Below are positions 9,140-18,793 of a stretch of DNA of 64,000 bases, in pieces. The translations under genes were made by a program, and so were the position numbers. Each line of letters opens with the position of its first letter. Position 1 is the stretch's first letter. Source of the stretch: Pseudomonas sp. SDI (lineage in GTDB: Bacteria > Pseudomonadota > Gammaproteobacteria > Pseudomonadales > Pseudomonadaceae); the NCBI RefSeq assembly GCF_003105155.1, contig NZ_QETK01000009.1, positions 1 through 64,000 of the forward strand. The letters are read 5' to 3'. The notes under the pieces were generated by a model. That model saw only the letters and a list, made by a program, of their open reading frames with translations, was not told where the DNA came from and did not search any database.

Positions 9140-11362
9140 ATGGTGTCGCGCTTCAACCTCAGCCACCTCACCCTCGCCGTGCTGGCCGTCACCGGCACCA
9201 CTGCGTTGCAAGCCGCCCCCGTGGCACTGGACATTCCTATCGAGGCCCAGGACCTGCCGGTAGATGGCAGTCGCCAGGCCATCCAATTGGAGAACACCCG
9301 GGTGTTGGGTACCGCCGAAGAAGAACTGAAACAGGCACCGGGCGTGTCGATCATCACCGCCGAAGACATCCAGAAGCGCCCACCGAGCAACGACCTCTCG
9401 GACATCATCCGCCGCGAACCCGGCGTCAACCTCACCGGCAACAGCACCAGCGGCGCACGCGGCAACAACCGTCAGATCGACCTGCGCGGCATGGGCCCGG
9501 AAAACACCCTGATCCTTATCGATGGCAAGCCGTCGACCTCGCGCAACGCCGTGCGTTATGGCTGGAGCGGCGACCGCGACACCCGCGGCGAAACCAACTG
9601 GGTACCGGCCGAAGCCGTCGAGCGCATCGAGATTCTCCGTGGCCCGGCCGCCGCGCGCTACGGCTCCGGGGCCATGGGCGGCGTGGTCAACATCATCACC
9701 AAGCGCCCAAGCGCGGAGCTCAAGGGCGCCATGACCCTCTACACCCTGCTGCCCGAAGACGACGCCGAAGGCATGAGCAAGCGCACCAACTTCAGCCTCA
9801 GCGGGCCACTCACCGACGACCTGATCTTCCGCGTCTACGGCGGCCTGAACAAAACCGACGCCGACGACCAGAGGATCAACTCGGCCCACCAGGCCTTCGA
9901 GGAGTCGTTGATGGCTGGCCGCGAAGGCGTGCGCAACAAAGACATCAACGGCATGCTCAGCTGGAAGATCAACCCGCAGCATACCGTTGACCTGGAAGCC
10001 AGCTACAGCCGCCAAGGCAACATCTTCGCCGGCGATACCATGCTCAACGCCGGCGGCGCCTTCGTCGAAAGCCAGAACGGCAAAGAAACCAACATCATGC
10101 AGCGCTCGGCGTTCGCCCTCACCCACCATGGCGACTTCGACTGGGGCAGTTCGATGGCCGCGCTGTCCTACGACCTGACCCGCAACGACCGTCTCAACGA
10201 AGGCCTGGCCGGCTGGGGCGAAGGTGCCCCAAGCGCAGGCGCCGGGCGCTTCGAATCGCGCCTGCGCAACACCCGCGCCAACGGCGAGCTGAACCTGCCG
10301 CTGAGCTACGGCCTGGAGCAGGTGCTGACCGTCGGCGCCGAATACCTCTACGAGTCGCTCAACGACCCAGGCTCGCTGCGTCCGCAAGGCTACGACCCGG
10401 CCGGTTTCGCCCGCGAAACCAAGACCACCGCGCGCAGCCACGCGCTGTTCGTCGAGGACAACATCGAAGTCGGCAGCGACACCATCGTCACCCCTGGCCT
10501 GCGCTACGACCACCACGAGCGCTTCGGCGACAACTTCAGCCCAAGCCTGAACGCTTCGCACCAGATCACCGAGGCCCTGAGCATCAAGGGCGGTATCGCC
10601 CGCGCCTACAAGACCCCGAACCTGTACCAGGCCAACCCCAACTACCTGCTGTACAGCCGCGGCAACGGCTGCAATTCGGGCGAAACCAACATCGGCGGCT
10701 GCTACCTGCTGGGTAACGACAACCTCAAGCCGGAAATCAGCGTCAACAAGGAAATCGGCCTGGCCTACGACAAGGGCACCTGGCGCACCAGCGCGACCTA
10801 CTTCCGCAACGACTACAAGAACAAGATCGACGCCAGCAACCAGGCGCTGTACCGCCTGCCCAACGGCCGCCGGATCCTGCAGTGGGAGAACAAGGGCAAG
10901 GCACTGGTGCAAGGCATCGAGGGCAACCTGTTCGTCGAGCTGACGCCGAGCCTGGACTGGAACACCAACTTCACCTACATGATCGATTCCAAGGACAAGG
11001 AAACCGGCGAAGCACTGAGCGTGATTCCCAAGTACACGGTCAACACCACGCTGGACTGGAACGCCACCGACAAGCTGTCGTTCCAGGTCAACGGCACCTA
11101 TTACGGCAAGCAGGAAGCGCCGGGCTACAACGCCCGCCTCAACGAGCCGCTGGACCGCACGGTACAGAAGGACGTCGACCCGTATGGGCTGGTCGGCATC
11201 AGCAGCGGTTACGCCTTCAACCAGAACTTCAGCGTGCGCGTGGGTGTCAACAACCTGTTTGACAAGCGGCTGTACCGCGAGGGCAACTCGGACGAGGCCG
11301 GTGCCTTGACCTACAACGAACCGGGTCGTGCCTACTTCGCTTCGGTCACCACCTCGTTCTAA
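9140..11362 (+). CDS. fepA: FepA/PfeA-type TonB-dependent catecholate siderophore receptor
   Basis: A 740-residue outer-membrane receptor. Residues 1-25 form a signal peptide cut near LQA-APV. The plug contains RQIDLRGMGPENTLILIDG and IEILRGPAAARYGSGAMGGV, and VRYGWSGDRDTRGETNWVP is characteristic of the FepA/PfeA/PirA enterobactin receptors. The C-terminus RAYFASVTTSF ends in the phenylalanine needed by the BAM complex. The ATG at 9140 has AGGAGAG upstream; the frame also opens at 9056 inside the Fur-box area, which is rejected. Fur control is likely. The neighbouring two-component pair is of a different class from PfeRS. The exact substrate (enterobactin or another catecholate) is inferred. 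Confidence 0.9.
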   Translation: MVSRFNLSHLTLAVLAVTGTTALQAAPVALDIPIEAQDLPVDGSRQAIQLENTRVLGTAEEELKQAPGVSIITAEDIQKRPPSNDLSDIIRREPGVNLTGNSTSGARGNNRQIDLRGMGPENTLILIDGKPSTSRNAVRYGWSGDRDTRGETNWVPAEAVERIEILRGPAAARYGSGAMGGVVNIITKRPSAELKGAMTLYTLLPEDDAEGMSKRTNFSLSGPLTDDLIFRVYGGLNKTDADDQRINSAHQAFEESLMAGREGVRNKDINGMLSWKINPQHTVDLEASYSRQGNIFAGDTMLNAGGAFVESQNGKETNIMQRSAFALTHHGDFDWGSSMAALSYDLTRNDRLNEGLAGWGEGAPSAGAGRFESRLRNTRANGELNLPLSYGLEQVLTVGAEYLYESLNDPGSLRPQGYDPAGFARETKTTARSHALFVEDNIEVGSDTIVTPGLRYDHHERFGDNFSPSLNASHQITEALSIKGGIARAYKTPNLYQANPNYLLYSRGNGCNSGETNIGGCYLLGNDNLKPEISVNKEIGLAYDKGTWRTSATYFRNDYKNKIDASNQALYRLPNGRRILQWENKGKALVQGIEGNLFVELTPSLDWNTNFTYMIDSKDKETGEALSVIPKYTVNTTLDWNATDKLSFQVNGTYYGKQEAPGYNARLNEPLDRTVQKDVDPYGLVGISSGYAFNQNFSVRVGVNNLFDKRLYREGNSDEAGALTYNEPGRAYFASVTTSF

Positions 11363-11373
11363 CTGACCCCGTA

Positions 11374-11402
11374 GCCCCTCGGCGTGCAAGGCGCCCAGGG
11401 GC
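11374..11402 (+). terminator. Hairpin downstream of fepA
   Basis: GCCCCT and AGGGGC pair across an interior that itself can pair GGCG with CGCC, and ATTTCCCT follows. Probable terminator for the receptor gene; moderate support. Confidence 0.5.
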
Positions 11403-11608
11403 ATTTCCCTGTGGCGCCGGGCGTTTCGCCGCGCGGGGACGGGTCTTGTAGGAAAAATCCTCAATCCACCCGCATTAATCCCACACATCTATACTTCGTG
11501 TACTCATTCAACCTGATTCGACGTATCGTGGCGTCCCTGCCGGTTTTTCCTGACAGGCGTCTTTCCGAATGACTCGGGAAACATACACTTCTGAAAAAGA
11601 GCTGCGCC

Positions 11609-12223
11609 ATGCACAAGGTCCTACTCGTCGATGACCACCCCATCATATTGTTCGCCACGCGCCTGATGCTCGAACGCGACGGCTACGAAGTGGTTGGCCA
11701 GGCCCAGGATGGTGCAACCGCAGTCGGGCTGGCGCGCAAACTGCAACCGGACGTGGTCGTACTCGACCTCGGCATGCCACAGCTGGACGGCCTTGGCGTA
11801 CTGGAGCGTCTGCGCGCGCAGGACAACCCGCCGCGGGTGCTGATCCTCACCGGCCGACCACAGCGCCTGTATGCCCGGCGCTGCATCGAAGCCGGCGCCT
11901 CGGCGTTCGTGGTCAAGGAAGACAGCCTGGATATCCTGCGTGCCGCGCTCAAGGCTGTGCTTTCCGGCTACTCCTACCTGCCGGACTCAGGCCATGTGCT
12001 CGACGCCTCGGGTTCGGAGCTGGAGCGCCTCGATCGTCTGTCCAATCGCGAAATCGCCGTGCTCGCCCTGCTGATCAAGGGCGCCTCCAACACCCATATC
12101 GCCGAGAGCATGCTGCTCAGCGCGAAGACGGTAAGTACCTATAAAGCGCGGATCATGGAAAAGCTCCAGGTTGATTCGCTGGTGGAAATGGTCGAGTTGG
12201 CCAACCGACACAAGCTAAGCTGA
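11609..12223 (+). CDS. NarL/BvgA-type response regulator
   Basis: A 204-residue regulator. The receiver domain has acidic residues D8-D9, phospho-acceptor D53 (VVLDLGMP) and K103. A LuxR-type helix-turn-helix near residues 143-204 contains [18 protein letters not shown] and [15 protein letters not shown]. It lies 8 nt before a BvgS-like hybrid kinase, so the two form a cognate pair as in BvgAS/EvgAS. Targets are not visible; closeness to the siderophore receptor is suggestive only. Confidence 0.92.
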   Translation: MHKVLLVDDHPIILFATRLMLERDGYEVVGQAQDGATAVGLARKLQPDVVVLDLGMPQLDGLGVLERLRAQDNPPRVLILTGRPQRLYARRCIEAGASAFVVKEDSLDILRAALKAVLSGYSYLPDSGHVLDASGSELERLDRLSNREIAVLALLIKGASNTHIAESMLLSAKTVSTYKARIMEKLQVDSLVEMVELANRHKLS

Positions 12224-12231
12224 GCCGCCCT

Positions 12232-15200
12232 ATGCCCCTACGCCCGCTTGTCCTCGTACTGTTCGGTGGCCTGCTCGGGCTATTTGCACTGCAATCGGCC
12301 ACCGCCCTCGAACCGGTGACCCCACGCCACCTGCTGGCGCGCTCGATGAGCAGCAGCCCTGCGCTGCAACTCAGCGCCGAGCAGCGCCAATGGCTCAAGG
12401 CCAAGCAGGTGCTGCGCCTGGGCACCTCCTCGCCCGACTACCCGCCGCTGGACATCAATATCAGCCAGGACGATTACGAGGGGCTGACCGCCGACTACAT
12501 CGGGCTGGTCAGCGAACAATTGAAGATCCCGGTCGAGGTCTACCAGTTCGCCAATCGCCGCCAGGCCATCGAGGCCCTGCACAGCGGCCGCATCGACCTG
12601 CTCGGCAGTGCCAACGGCTTCGAGGCCGCCGAGCAGAACCTGGTGCTGAGCGCGCCCTATGCCGACGACCAACCGGTGATTGTCACGCCCTTCGACCAGC
12701 GCTACCCCGACGACCTCGCCGGCCTGCGCCTGGCAATGGTCGATCACTACCTGCCGACGGTACAGGTACAGCGCCTGTATCCGCGCGCCGAACTGCAGCT
12801 GTACCCCTCGACCATGGCGGCCCTGTCGGCCACCGCCCTGGGCCAGGCCGATGTCTTTATCGGCGACGCGATCAGTGCCGACTTCATGATCGGCAAGAAC
12901 TACCGCGACAGCTTGCTGGTATCGCGCTACGTCAAACCCGAGCGTTCCTCGTTCGCCTTCGCCGTCAGCGGCAAGAGTACGCAATTGCTGCAACTGCTCA
13001 ATCAGGCGCTGGACAACATTACCGATAGCAACCGGCTGAACATCGCCCGGCGCTGGAGCAGCGGCGTCAGCAGCGTGCTGCTGAACAAGAAAGCCTTGAC
13101 CCTGACCCCAGCCGAACTGGCCTGGATCAAGCAGCACCCGACGCAACGGGTGGTGGTGAACAAGTACTTCGCGCCACTGAGTTTCTTCGACGAGGGCCAT
13201 CGCTTCCGCGGGGTCATGGCCGACCTGCTGGAGCAGGTCAGCCTGCGCACCGGGCTGGCCTTCAAGGTGATCGAAAGCGCCTCGGTACCGGACATGATCG
13301 CGCAGGTCGAAAACGGCCAGGCCGATATCGTCGGCGCCCTGCAATACGGCCCGCAACGCGCGCGCAGCCTGGCCTTCACCCGGCCCTACTTCGCCAACCC
13401 ACGGGTGCTGGTGACCGGCCTGCGCGATAACGCCGTGCACAGCCCGAGTGAACTCAACGGCAAGCGTCTGGCACTGATTCGCGCGACACCAGTGGCCAGC
13501 GAGCTGCGCCGGCGCTACCCGCAGATCGTGCTGATCGAACTGGACGACCCGCTGGCGCTGATGGAATACGTGGCCCAGGGCCGTGCCGATGTCGCCCTCA
13601 GCTCGCTGATCAACGCCAACTATTACATCAGCCATGTGTTCAAGGATCGTCTGCGGATTGCCGCCCCGCTGGACGACACGCCGGCGCTCGCCGCGTTCGC
13701 CACCGCCCGCGACGCCAGCCTGCTGCACAGCATCCTCGACAAGACCCTGCTGAGCATCCCGCCGGACGAAATGACCGAGATGGTCAACCGCTGGCGGGTC
13801 AACGCACCGTTGGGCAGCACACCCTGGCACAACTACCGCTCGCTGATCTTCCAGATCCTCACGGTCGCCGGCCTGCTGATTTGCGCGATCGCCCTGTGGA
13901 ACCGCTACCTGCGCAAACTGATCCGTCAGCGCAGCGACGCCGAGCAGGCCTTGCAACGTCAACTGAAAATCAGCGAAAGCCTGCTCGAAGAGCTGCGCCA
14001 GGCCAAGGAACAGGCCGACAGCGCCAACCACGCCAAGTCGACCTTCCTCGCCACCATCAGCCATGAAATCCGCACCCCGATGAACGCGGTGATCGGCCTG
14101 CTGGAGCTGTCGCTCAAGGATGCCGAGGACGGCCGTATCGACGCTTCGGCGCTACAGGTGGCCTATGACTCGGCCAACGGCCTGCTGGCACTGATCGGCG
14201 ACGTGCTCGACATTGCCCGCATCGAGTCCGGGCATATCGAGCTGGCGGCGGAGCCGACCGACCTCGTGGCGCTGATCGGCAGTACCGTCGAAGTGTTCAG
14301 CAGCAGCGCCCGGCTCAAGGGCCTGGCGTTGCGCTGTACGCTCGACACGTTGAACCAGGCCGTGCTGCTCGACCCCCTGCGCGTGCGCCAGATCCTTTCG
14401 AACCTGCTGAGCAACGCCATCAAGTTCACCGAGCACGGCCACGTTGCGCTCGACCTCAAGGTGCGCCCGCAGGCCCACAGCCAGGCCCTGGCGGTCACCC
14501 TGACAGTAAGCGACAGCGGCATCGGCATCGATGCCCGCGACCAGGCTCGACTGTTTCGCCCATTCGCCCAGGCCGGCAACCAGCAGGGCCTGCAAGGCAG
14601 CGGCTTGGGCCTGGTGATCTGCCGCACCTTGTGCGAACTGATGGGCGGCCGCCTGAGCCTGCACAGCAGCCCCGGCGAGGGTACCCGAGTGACCCTGCAA
14701 CTGACCCTGCCACTGAGCGACATCGCCGCCCTCCCGGTGCCCAGCGGGCCGCTGCAGCCGCAGGCGCGCACGGCGCTGGAGATCCTGGTGGTGGATGACT
14801 ACCCGGCCAACCTGATGCTGCTGGACAAGCAGCTCGGCGTGCTCGGCCACCGTGTGCAGCAAGCCAGCGATGGCAGCAGCGCCCTGCACACCTGGCAGCA
14901 GGGTCGCTTCGACGTGGTCATCACCGACTGCAACATGCCCGGCATCGACGGCCATGAGCTGACCCGGCTGATCCGGGCCGCAGAACGCGCACGCGGCCAG
15001 TCCCGCGGCCTGATCCTCGGCCTCACCGCCAACGCCCAGCTGGAGGAGCGCGAACGCTGCCTGGCCTCGGGCATGGACGACTGCCTGTTCAAGCCCATCG
15101 GCCTGGGCGAACTGCGCCGGCACCTGAGCGGGGTAAAAGGCAGGTGCGGCGCCGTGTCCGCGCCCGCGCCCGGCGAGGCTAGCAGCGGCTTCAACCTGGA

Positions 15201-15522
15201 CAACCTGACCCACCTGACCCTGGGCGATCCAGACCTCATCCAGCGCCTGTTACAGGAGCTGCTGCAGAGCAACGCCGAAGACCTCGACGCCCTGCGCGCC
15301 CTGGGTGCGGCACCGACCCGCGGCGCCTTGCGAGACGTGACCCACCGGATCAAGGGCGGCGCCAAGATGCTCCGTGCACGCGGCCTGGTGGCCCAGTGCG
15401 ACGCGCTGGAACAGGCCTGTGTCGGCGACGCGCCGGCACAGGCCCTGGCGAGCTTGACCCAGGCCCTGGAGCACAGCCTCGAAGAGCTTCAGCAGCACCT
15501 GGTCCGTGCCACTGCCGGTTAA
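12232..15522 (+). CDS. BvgS/EvgS-like unorthodox hybrid histidine kinase
   Basis: A 1096-residue sensor. A signal peptide (residues 1-25) leads to two tandem SBP_bac_3 (Venus-flytrap) periplasmic domains, about 55-270 and 290-530, then a transmembrane helix ([18 protein letters not shown], about 540-560). HisKA has its phospho-histidine at H611 (SHEIRTPMN). The HATPase follows with [11 protein letters not shown] and GSGLGL, then a receiver with D899 (ITDCNMPG) and an Hpt domain with H1038 (VTHRIKGG). All phosphorelay residues are present. Its stop overlaps the end of the convergent chemotaxis-like gene by 4 bp. The sensed ligand is unknown; the paired binding domains suggest an amino acid, organic acid or redox-active small molecule. 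Confidence 0.93.
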   Translation: MPLRPLVLVLFGGLLGLFALQSATALEPVTPRHLLARSMSSSPALQLSAEQRQWLKAKQVLRLGTSSPDYPPLDINISQDDYEGLTADYIGLVSEQLKIPVEVYQFANRRQAIEALHSGRIDLLGSANGFEAAEQNLVLSAPYADDQPVIVTPFDQRYPDDLAGLRLAMVDHYLPTVQVQRLYPRAELQLYPSTMAALSATALGQADVFIGDAISADFMIGKNYRDSLLVSRYVKPERSSFAFAVSGKSTQLLQLLNQALDNITDSNRLNIARRWSSGVSSVLLNKKALTLTPAELAWIKQHPTQRVVVNKYFAPLSFFDEGHRFRGVMADLLEQVSLRTGLAFKVIESASVPDMIAQVENGQADIVGALQYGPQRARSLAFTRPYFANPRVLVTGLRDNAVHSPSELNGKRLALIRATPVASELRRRYPQIVLIELDDPLALMEYVAQGRADVALSSLINANYYISHVFKDRLRIAAPLDDTPALAAFATARDASLLHSILDKTLLSIPPDEMTEMVNRWRVNAPLGSTPWHNYRSLIFQILTVAGLLICAIALWNRYLRKLIRQRSDAEQALQRQLKISESLLEELRQAKEQADSANHAKSTFLATISHEIRTPMNAVIGLLELSLKDAEDGRIDASALQVAYDSANGLLALIGDVLDIARIESGHIELAAEPTDLVALIGSTVEVFSSSARLKGLALRCTLDTLNQAVLLDPLRVRQILSNLLSNAIKFTEHGHVALDLKVRPQAHSQALAVTLTVSDSGIGIDARDQARLFRPFAQAGNQQGLQGSGLGLVICRTLCELMGGRLSLHSSPGEGTRVTLQLTLPLSDIAALPVPSGPLQPQARTALEILVVDDYPANLMLLDKQLGVLGHRVQQASDGSSALHTWQQGRFDVVITDCNMPGIDGHELTRLIRAAERARGQSRGLILGLTANAQLEERERCLASGMDDCLFKPIGLGELRRHLSGVKGRCGAVSAPAPGEASSGFNLDNLTHLTLGDPDLIQRLLQELLQSNAEDLDALRALGAAPTRGALRDVTHRIKGGAKMLRARGLVAQCDALEQACVGDAPAQALASLTQALEHSLEELQQHLVRATAG

Positions 15523-16838
15523 TGCAGTTGCAGGGTCGAGTTGATCTGGCTGATGGCGTCGACCACATGCTGCGAGCCTTGCTGAATCTCCAGGATCACC
15601 TCGCCGGCTTCATTCGCCAGCTCCACACCCAGGTCGGTACGCGACAGGCTCGACTGCATGCTGGCGACGGCGGTCAATGACAGATCGTGGTTCTGCCGCA
15701 CCACCTCGACAATCTCCAGCGTCGCCTGGCTGGTGCGCGCCGCCAGGTTGCGCACTTCGTCGGCGACCACGGCAAAGCCGCGGCCATGCTCGCCGGCCCG
15801 CGCCGCCTCGATAGCGGCGTTGAGGGCGAGCAGGTTGGTCTGGTCGGCGATGCTGCGGATGGTCTGAACGATCTGCCCGATCAGCTCCGATTGCCGGCTC
15901 ACCGCATCGATGCTGCTGGCCGCGGCATTCAGCTCGCGGGAAATCTCTTCGATCACCTGCACGGTTTTCTGCACCACTTGCGAGCCTTTGCGCGCGCTCG
16001 CGTCGTTTTGCACCGAGGTGGCATGCGCGGCTTCGGCAGCGCTCTGCTGGGTGGTGACCTGCTGGGTGATGTCGCTGGCGAACTTCACCACTTTATACAG
16101 GCGCCCCTGGGTATCGAAAATCGGGTTGTAGGAGGCTTCCAGATAGACCATCTGGCCAAGCTTGTTGACCCGTTCGAAGCGATGGGAATGGTACTCGCCG
16201 CGATTGAGCGAGGCCCAGAATGCCTTGTAGGCCGGCGATTCGCTTTCGCTGCGGTGGCAGAACAGGCTGTGGTGCTGGCCCACCACCTCGTCGAGGCGGT
16301 AGTGCATGGTCTGCAGGAAATTCTCGTTGGCGCGAATCACCCGGCCTTCGGGGGTGAACTCGATCACCGCCATGGAACGGCCGATGGCATGCAACAGACT
16401 TTCGCTCTCATGCTCGTCGCGCACCCGCTGGCTGATGTCCGAGGCCACCTTGATCACGCTGGTAACCTGCTGGTTGCCGTCGACCACCGGCATGTAGCTG
16501 GCTTCCAGCCAGATCTCGCTACCATTCTTGTGCTGCCGGGCGAAGGTGCCGCTGCGCGGCTCGCCGCGGGCCAGGTCGCGCCACAGCTGGCGGTATTCGT
16601 CGGATTTGCTGTAGGCCTCGGTACAGAACATGCGGTGGTGCTTGCCACGCAGTTCTTCGGCGCTGTAACCAGTGGTTTTGCAGAAATTCGCGTTGGCATC
16701 GACGATGATGCCGTCCGCAGTGAACTCGATGACCGCCATGGAGCGGCTTATCGCGGCCAACTTCGCCTGAGCGCCGGAGAGTGCCTGATGACTACGTTGG
16801 ATTTCAGCGAGGTCGGACTTATCGTGGATTCCAAACAT
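15519..16838 (-). CDS. Soluble PAS-PAS methyl-accepting transducer, BdlA-like
   Basis: A 439-residue protein without membrane segments. Two PAS domains with PAC segments (about residues 28-140 and 150-262; each has a MAVIEFT start and ends in a VASDI or FASDI motif) precede a short MCP signalling domain whose hairpin tip reads [20 protein letters not shown]. This matches BdlA of P. aeruginosa (two PAS plus MCP, about 417 residues), which links redox or nutrient cues to biofilm dispersion. That role is a family inference. PAS FAD or haem binding cannot be told from sequence alone. Monocistronic and convergent with the hybrid kinase. Confidence 0.88.
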   Translation of the reverse strand: MFGIHDKSDLAEIQRSHQALSGAQAKLAAISRSMAVIEFTADGIIVDANANFCKTTGYSAEELRGKHHRMFCTEAYSKSDEYRQLWRDLARGEPRSGTFARQHKNGSEIWLEASYMPVVDGNQQVTSVIKVASDISQRVRDEHESESLLHAIGRSMAVIEFTPEGRVIRANENFLQTMHYRLDEVVGQHHSLFCHRSESESPAYKAFWASLNRGEYHSHRFERVNKLGQMVYLEASYNPIFDTQGRLYKVVKFASDITQQVTTQQSAAEAAHATSVQNDASARKGSQVVQKTVQVIEEISRELNAAASSIDAVSRQSELIGQIVQTIRSIADQTNLLALNAAIEAARAGEHGRGFAVVADEVRNLAARTSQATLEIVEVVRQNHDLSLTAVASMQSSLSRTDLGVELANEAGEVILEIQQGSQHVVDAISQINSTLQLH

Positions 16839-16927
16839 TTTGCAACCACTCCATGGGCGGATGAGCTCAGCATAGAACGCGCTTTACACCCTGCAAGCTA
16901 TCTGCCATCACCGCCCATCGCCCGAAA

Positions 16928-17947
16928 TCAGCTGCTTTCGCGCACCACCAGTTCGAAGCCCAGGTCCTGGGTTCGCGCCTGCACCGCCTTGCCATCGAGC
17001 AAGGCCAGCAGCGCCTGCGCCGCCTGCCGGCCGACGGCGGCGCGCGGCGTGCGGATCGAGGTCAGGCGCGGTACCAGGTGCGCCGAGGCCGGCAGGTCGT
17101 TGAAGCCGACCATCGCCACCTGCCCCGGCACCTCGATGCCCTGGCGCTGGGCCTGGAAGATCGCGCCCTGGGCCAGGTCGTCGTTGCAGAAGAAGATCCC
17201 GTCGACATCGCCATTGCCGGCCAGCAACTGGCTGAACAACTCGCCCCCCAGGCCAATCGACGAGGGTTTCGGCGCCAGCATCTCCAGCGCCGGGTCATAC
17301 AGTCCGGCCTCGACCAGCGCCTGGCGGAAGCCTTCGGCGCGCTGCATCACCCGCGGGTCGAGCTGCGCGGCAATGAAGCCCAGGCGGCGGCGGCCGCGTT
17401 CGATCAGGTGCTGCGCAGCCGCGCGGCCGGCCTGCTGCTGGGAGAACCCCACCGACATCGCCTGTGCCGGCCCGCCCAGCTCCATCATGTGCACGCAGGG
17501 CACACCGCTGGCGGCGAGCATGTTCTGCGCCGCCTCGGTGCGGTCGAAACCGGTCAGCAGGATGCCGCAGGGCTGATAGGCCAGGTAGTTGCGAATCAGG
17601 TTTTCCTCTTCCTCGACGTCGTAGTGGAAGTTGCCGATCAGCACTTCCAGGCCGCGCGGACGCATCACGTCGTGAATCGCTTCGAGGGTGTCGATGAACA
17701 GCTGGTTGGACAGCGACGGGATCAACACCACAATCGACTGGCTCTGCGCCGAGGCCAGCGCGCGAGCGGCCGGGTTGGCCACATAGCCGAGTGCGGCGGC
17801 GGCGTCCTTGACCTTCTGCACCAGTTCCGGGGCCACGGTGCTGACCCCGCGCAGCGCCCGCGAGGCGGTAATCGGGGAAACCCCGGAAAGCCTGGCGACT
17901 TCAGCCAGGGTCGGACGACCGGTAGTACGAGAGCCAATACGGGACAT
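16928..17947 (-). CDS. gntR: LacI-family gluconate repressor GntR
   Basis: A 339-residue LacI-type repressor. The N-terminal helix-turn-helix (LAEVARLSGVSPITASRAL, about residues 14-32) is followed by a hinge and a periplasmic-binding-like effector domain. Divergent from gntK, with AAGATAGCGCTATCTT-like palindromes in front of this gene, gntK and gntP, so it should repress all three and itself until gluconate or a phosphorylated derivative binds. Effector identity is inferred from the neighbours. Confidence 0.93.
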   Translation of the reverse strand: MSRIGSRTTGRPTLAEVARLSGVSPITASRALRGVSTVAPELVQKVKDAAAALGYVANPAARALASAQSQSIVVLIPSLSNQLFIDTLEAIHDVMRPRGLEVLIGNFHYDVEEEENLIRNYLAYQPCGILLTGFDRTEAAQNMLAASGVPCVHMMELGGPAQAMSVGFSQQQAGRAAAQHLIERGRRRLGFIAAQLDPRVMQRAEGFRQALVEAGLYDPALEMLAPKPSSIGLGGELFSQLLAGNGDVDGIFFCNDDLAQGAIFQAQRQGIEVPGQVAMVGFNDLPASAHLVPRLTSIRTPRAAVGRQAAQALLALLDGKAVQARTQDLGFELVVRESS

Positions 17948-17992
17948 GGGGATTTTTATTTTTCGACTTGCAAAGAATGGGGAACGGGCACT

Positions 17993-18008
17993 AAGGTAGC
18001 GCTGTCTC
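17993..18008. promoter_or_regulatory. GntR operator copy 1 (gntR promoter side)
   Basis: AAGGTAGCGCTGTCTC is a degenerate copy of the perfect palindrome at 18121. It lies 46 bp upstream of the gntR start, consistent with autoregulation. Confidence 0.65.
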
Positions 18009-18120
18009 AGGCGTCAGGCAATGCGTAACTGCAGGTGTACGGCGATGAGCGTCCAAACTGCTTCTACAAAACCAATAACATCCGGGTGGATAGCCACCGA
18101 GGGTTTCTCGCTCTCGGCCA

Positions 18121-18136
18121 AAGATAGCGCTATCTT
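18121..18136. promoter_or_regulatory. GntR operator copy 2 (gntK promoter)
   Basis: AAGATAGCGCTATCTT is a perfect 16-bp palindrome with the central CG step typical of LacI-family operators. It lies 18 bp upstream of the gntK ATG, overlapping where transcription or translation starts. Confidence 0.8.
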
Positions 18137-18154
18137 GCCCTGCAGGAGGTCACG

Positions 18155-18694
18155 ATGAACTCTCCCCTGTCCGCTATCGTGGTAATGGGTGTGGCTGGCT
18201 GCGGCAAGAGCTGCGTCGGTTCTGCCATTGCCGAACGTAGTGGCGGCCGCCTGATCGAAGGCGATGCGTTCCACCCCAAGGCCAACATCGACAAGATGAG
18301 CGCCGGTATCCCTCTCAACGACGACGACCGCGCCGGCTGGCTGATTCGCCTCGGCCAGGAGCTGCAGGCGACGATCAAGGCCGGCGAGCGGCCGATCCTC
18401 ACCTGCTCGGCGCTCAAGCGCCGCTACCGCGACGCCTTGCGCCACGCAGTGCCCGACCTTGGCTTCGTGTTCCTCGAACTCACCCCGCAGGAAGCCGAGC
18501 GCCGTGTGCTCGCCCGCCCCGGCCACTTCATGCCGGCGAGCCTGATCGACAGCCAGTTCGCCGCCCTCGAAGCGCCGCATGGCGAGCCGCTGACCCTGAC
18601 CCTGGACGCGACCCTGGCCATCGACACGCTGTCGTTGCAGGTCGACCACTGGCTAAAGCCTTCCGGTGAACCGGCGCTGGCGCGAACGGCCTGA
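18155..18694 (+). CDS. gntK: Gluconokinase
   Basis: A 179-residue P-loop kinase that phosphorylates D-gluconate to 6-phosphogluconate for the Entner-Doudoroff pathway. Walker A GVAGCGKS is at residues 12-19; EGDAFHPKANIDKMS and the CSALKRRYRD segment are gluconokinase signatures. Strong AGGAGG site at 18143-18148. Cytoplasmic. A GntR operator lies immediately upstream and another precedes the permease downstream, so the two genes may have separate promoters under common repression. Confidence 0.96.
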   Translation: MNSPLSAIVVMGVAGCGKSCVGSAIAERSGGRLIEGDAFHPKANIDKMSAGIPLNDDDRAGWLIRLGQELQATIKAGERPILTCSALKRRYRDALRHAVPDLGFVFLELTPQEAERRVLARPGHFMPASLIDSQFAALEAPHGEPLTLTLDATLAIDTLSLQVDHWLKPSGEPALARTA

Positions 18695-18719
18695 TGTCAC
18701 GGGCGTTTCCGGCTCACCA

Positions 18720-18735
18720 AAGATAGCGCTGTCTT
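18720..18735. promoter_or_regulatory. GntR operator copy 3 (gntP promoter)
   Basis: AAGATAGCGCTGTCTT differs from the perfect palindrome at one base. It lies in the 99-bp gap between gntK and the permease, 58 bp before the permease start. Confidence 0.75.
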
Positions 18736-18793
18736 AGCTCTACTACGCTGCAATAGTTCCGCCCACAACAATGACAATATGAGGCACTGAACC

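Noticed and set aside
9026..11488. An 820-codon open frame on the minus strand opposite fepA
   Set aside because: It mirrors fepA almost exactly, has no family motifs, and is biased to Val/Ala/Gly/Gln as expected of a high-GC antisense shadow.
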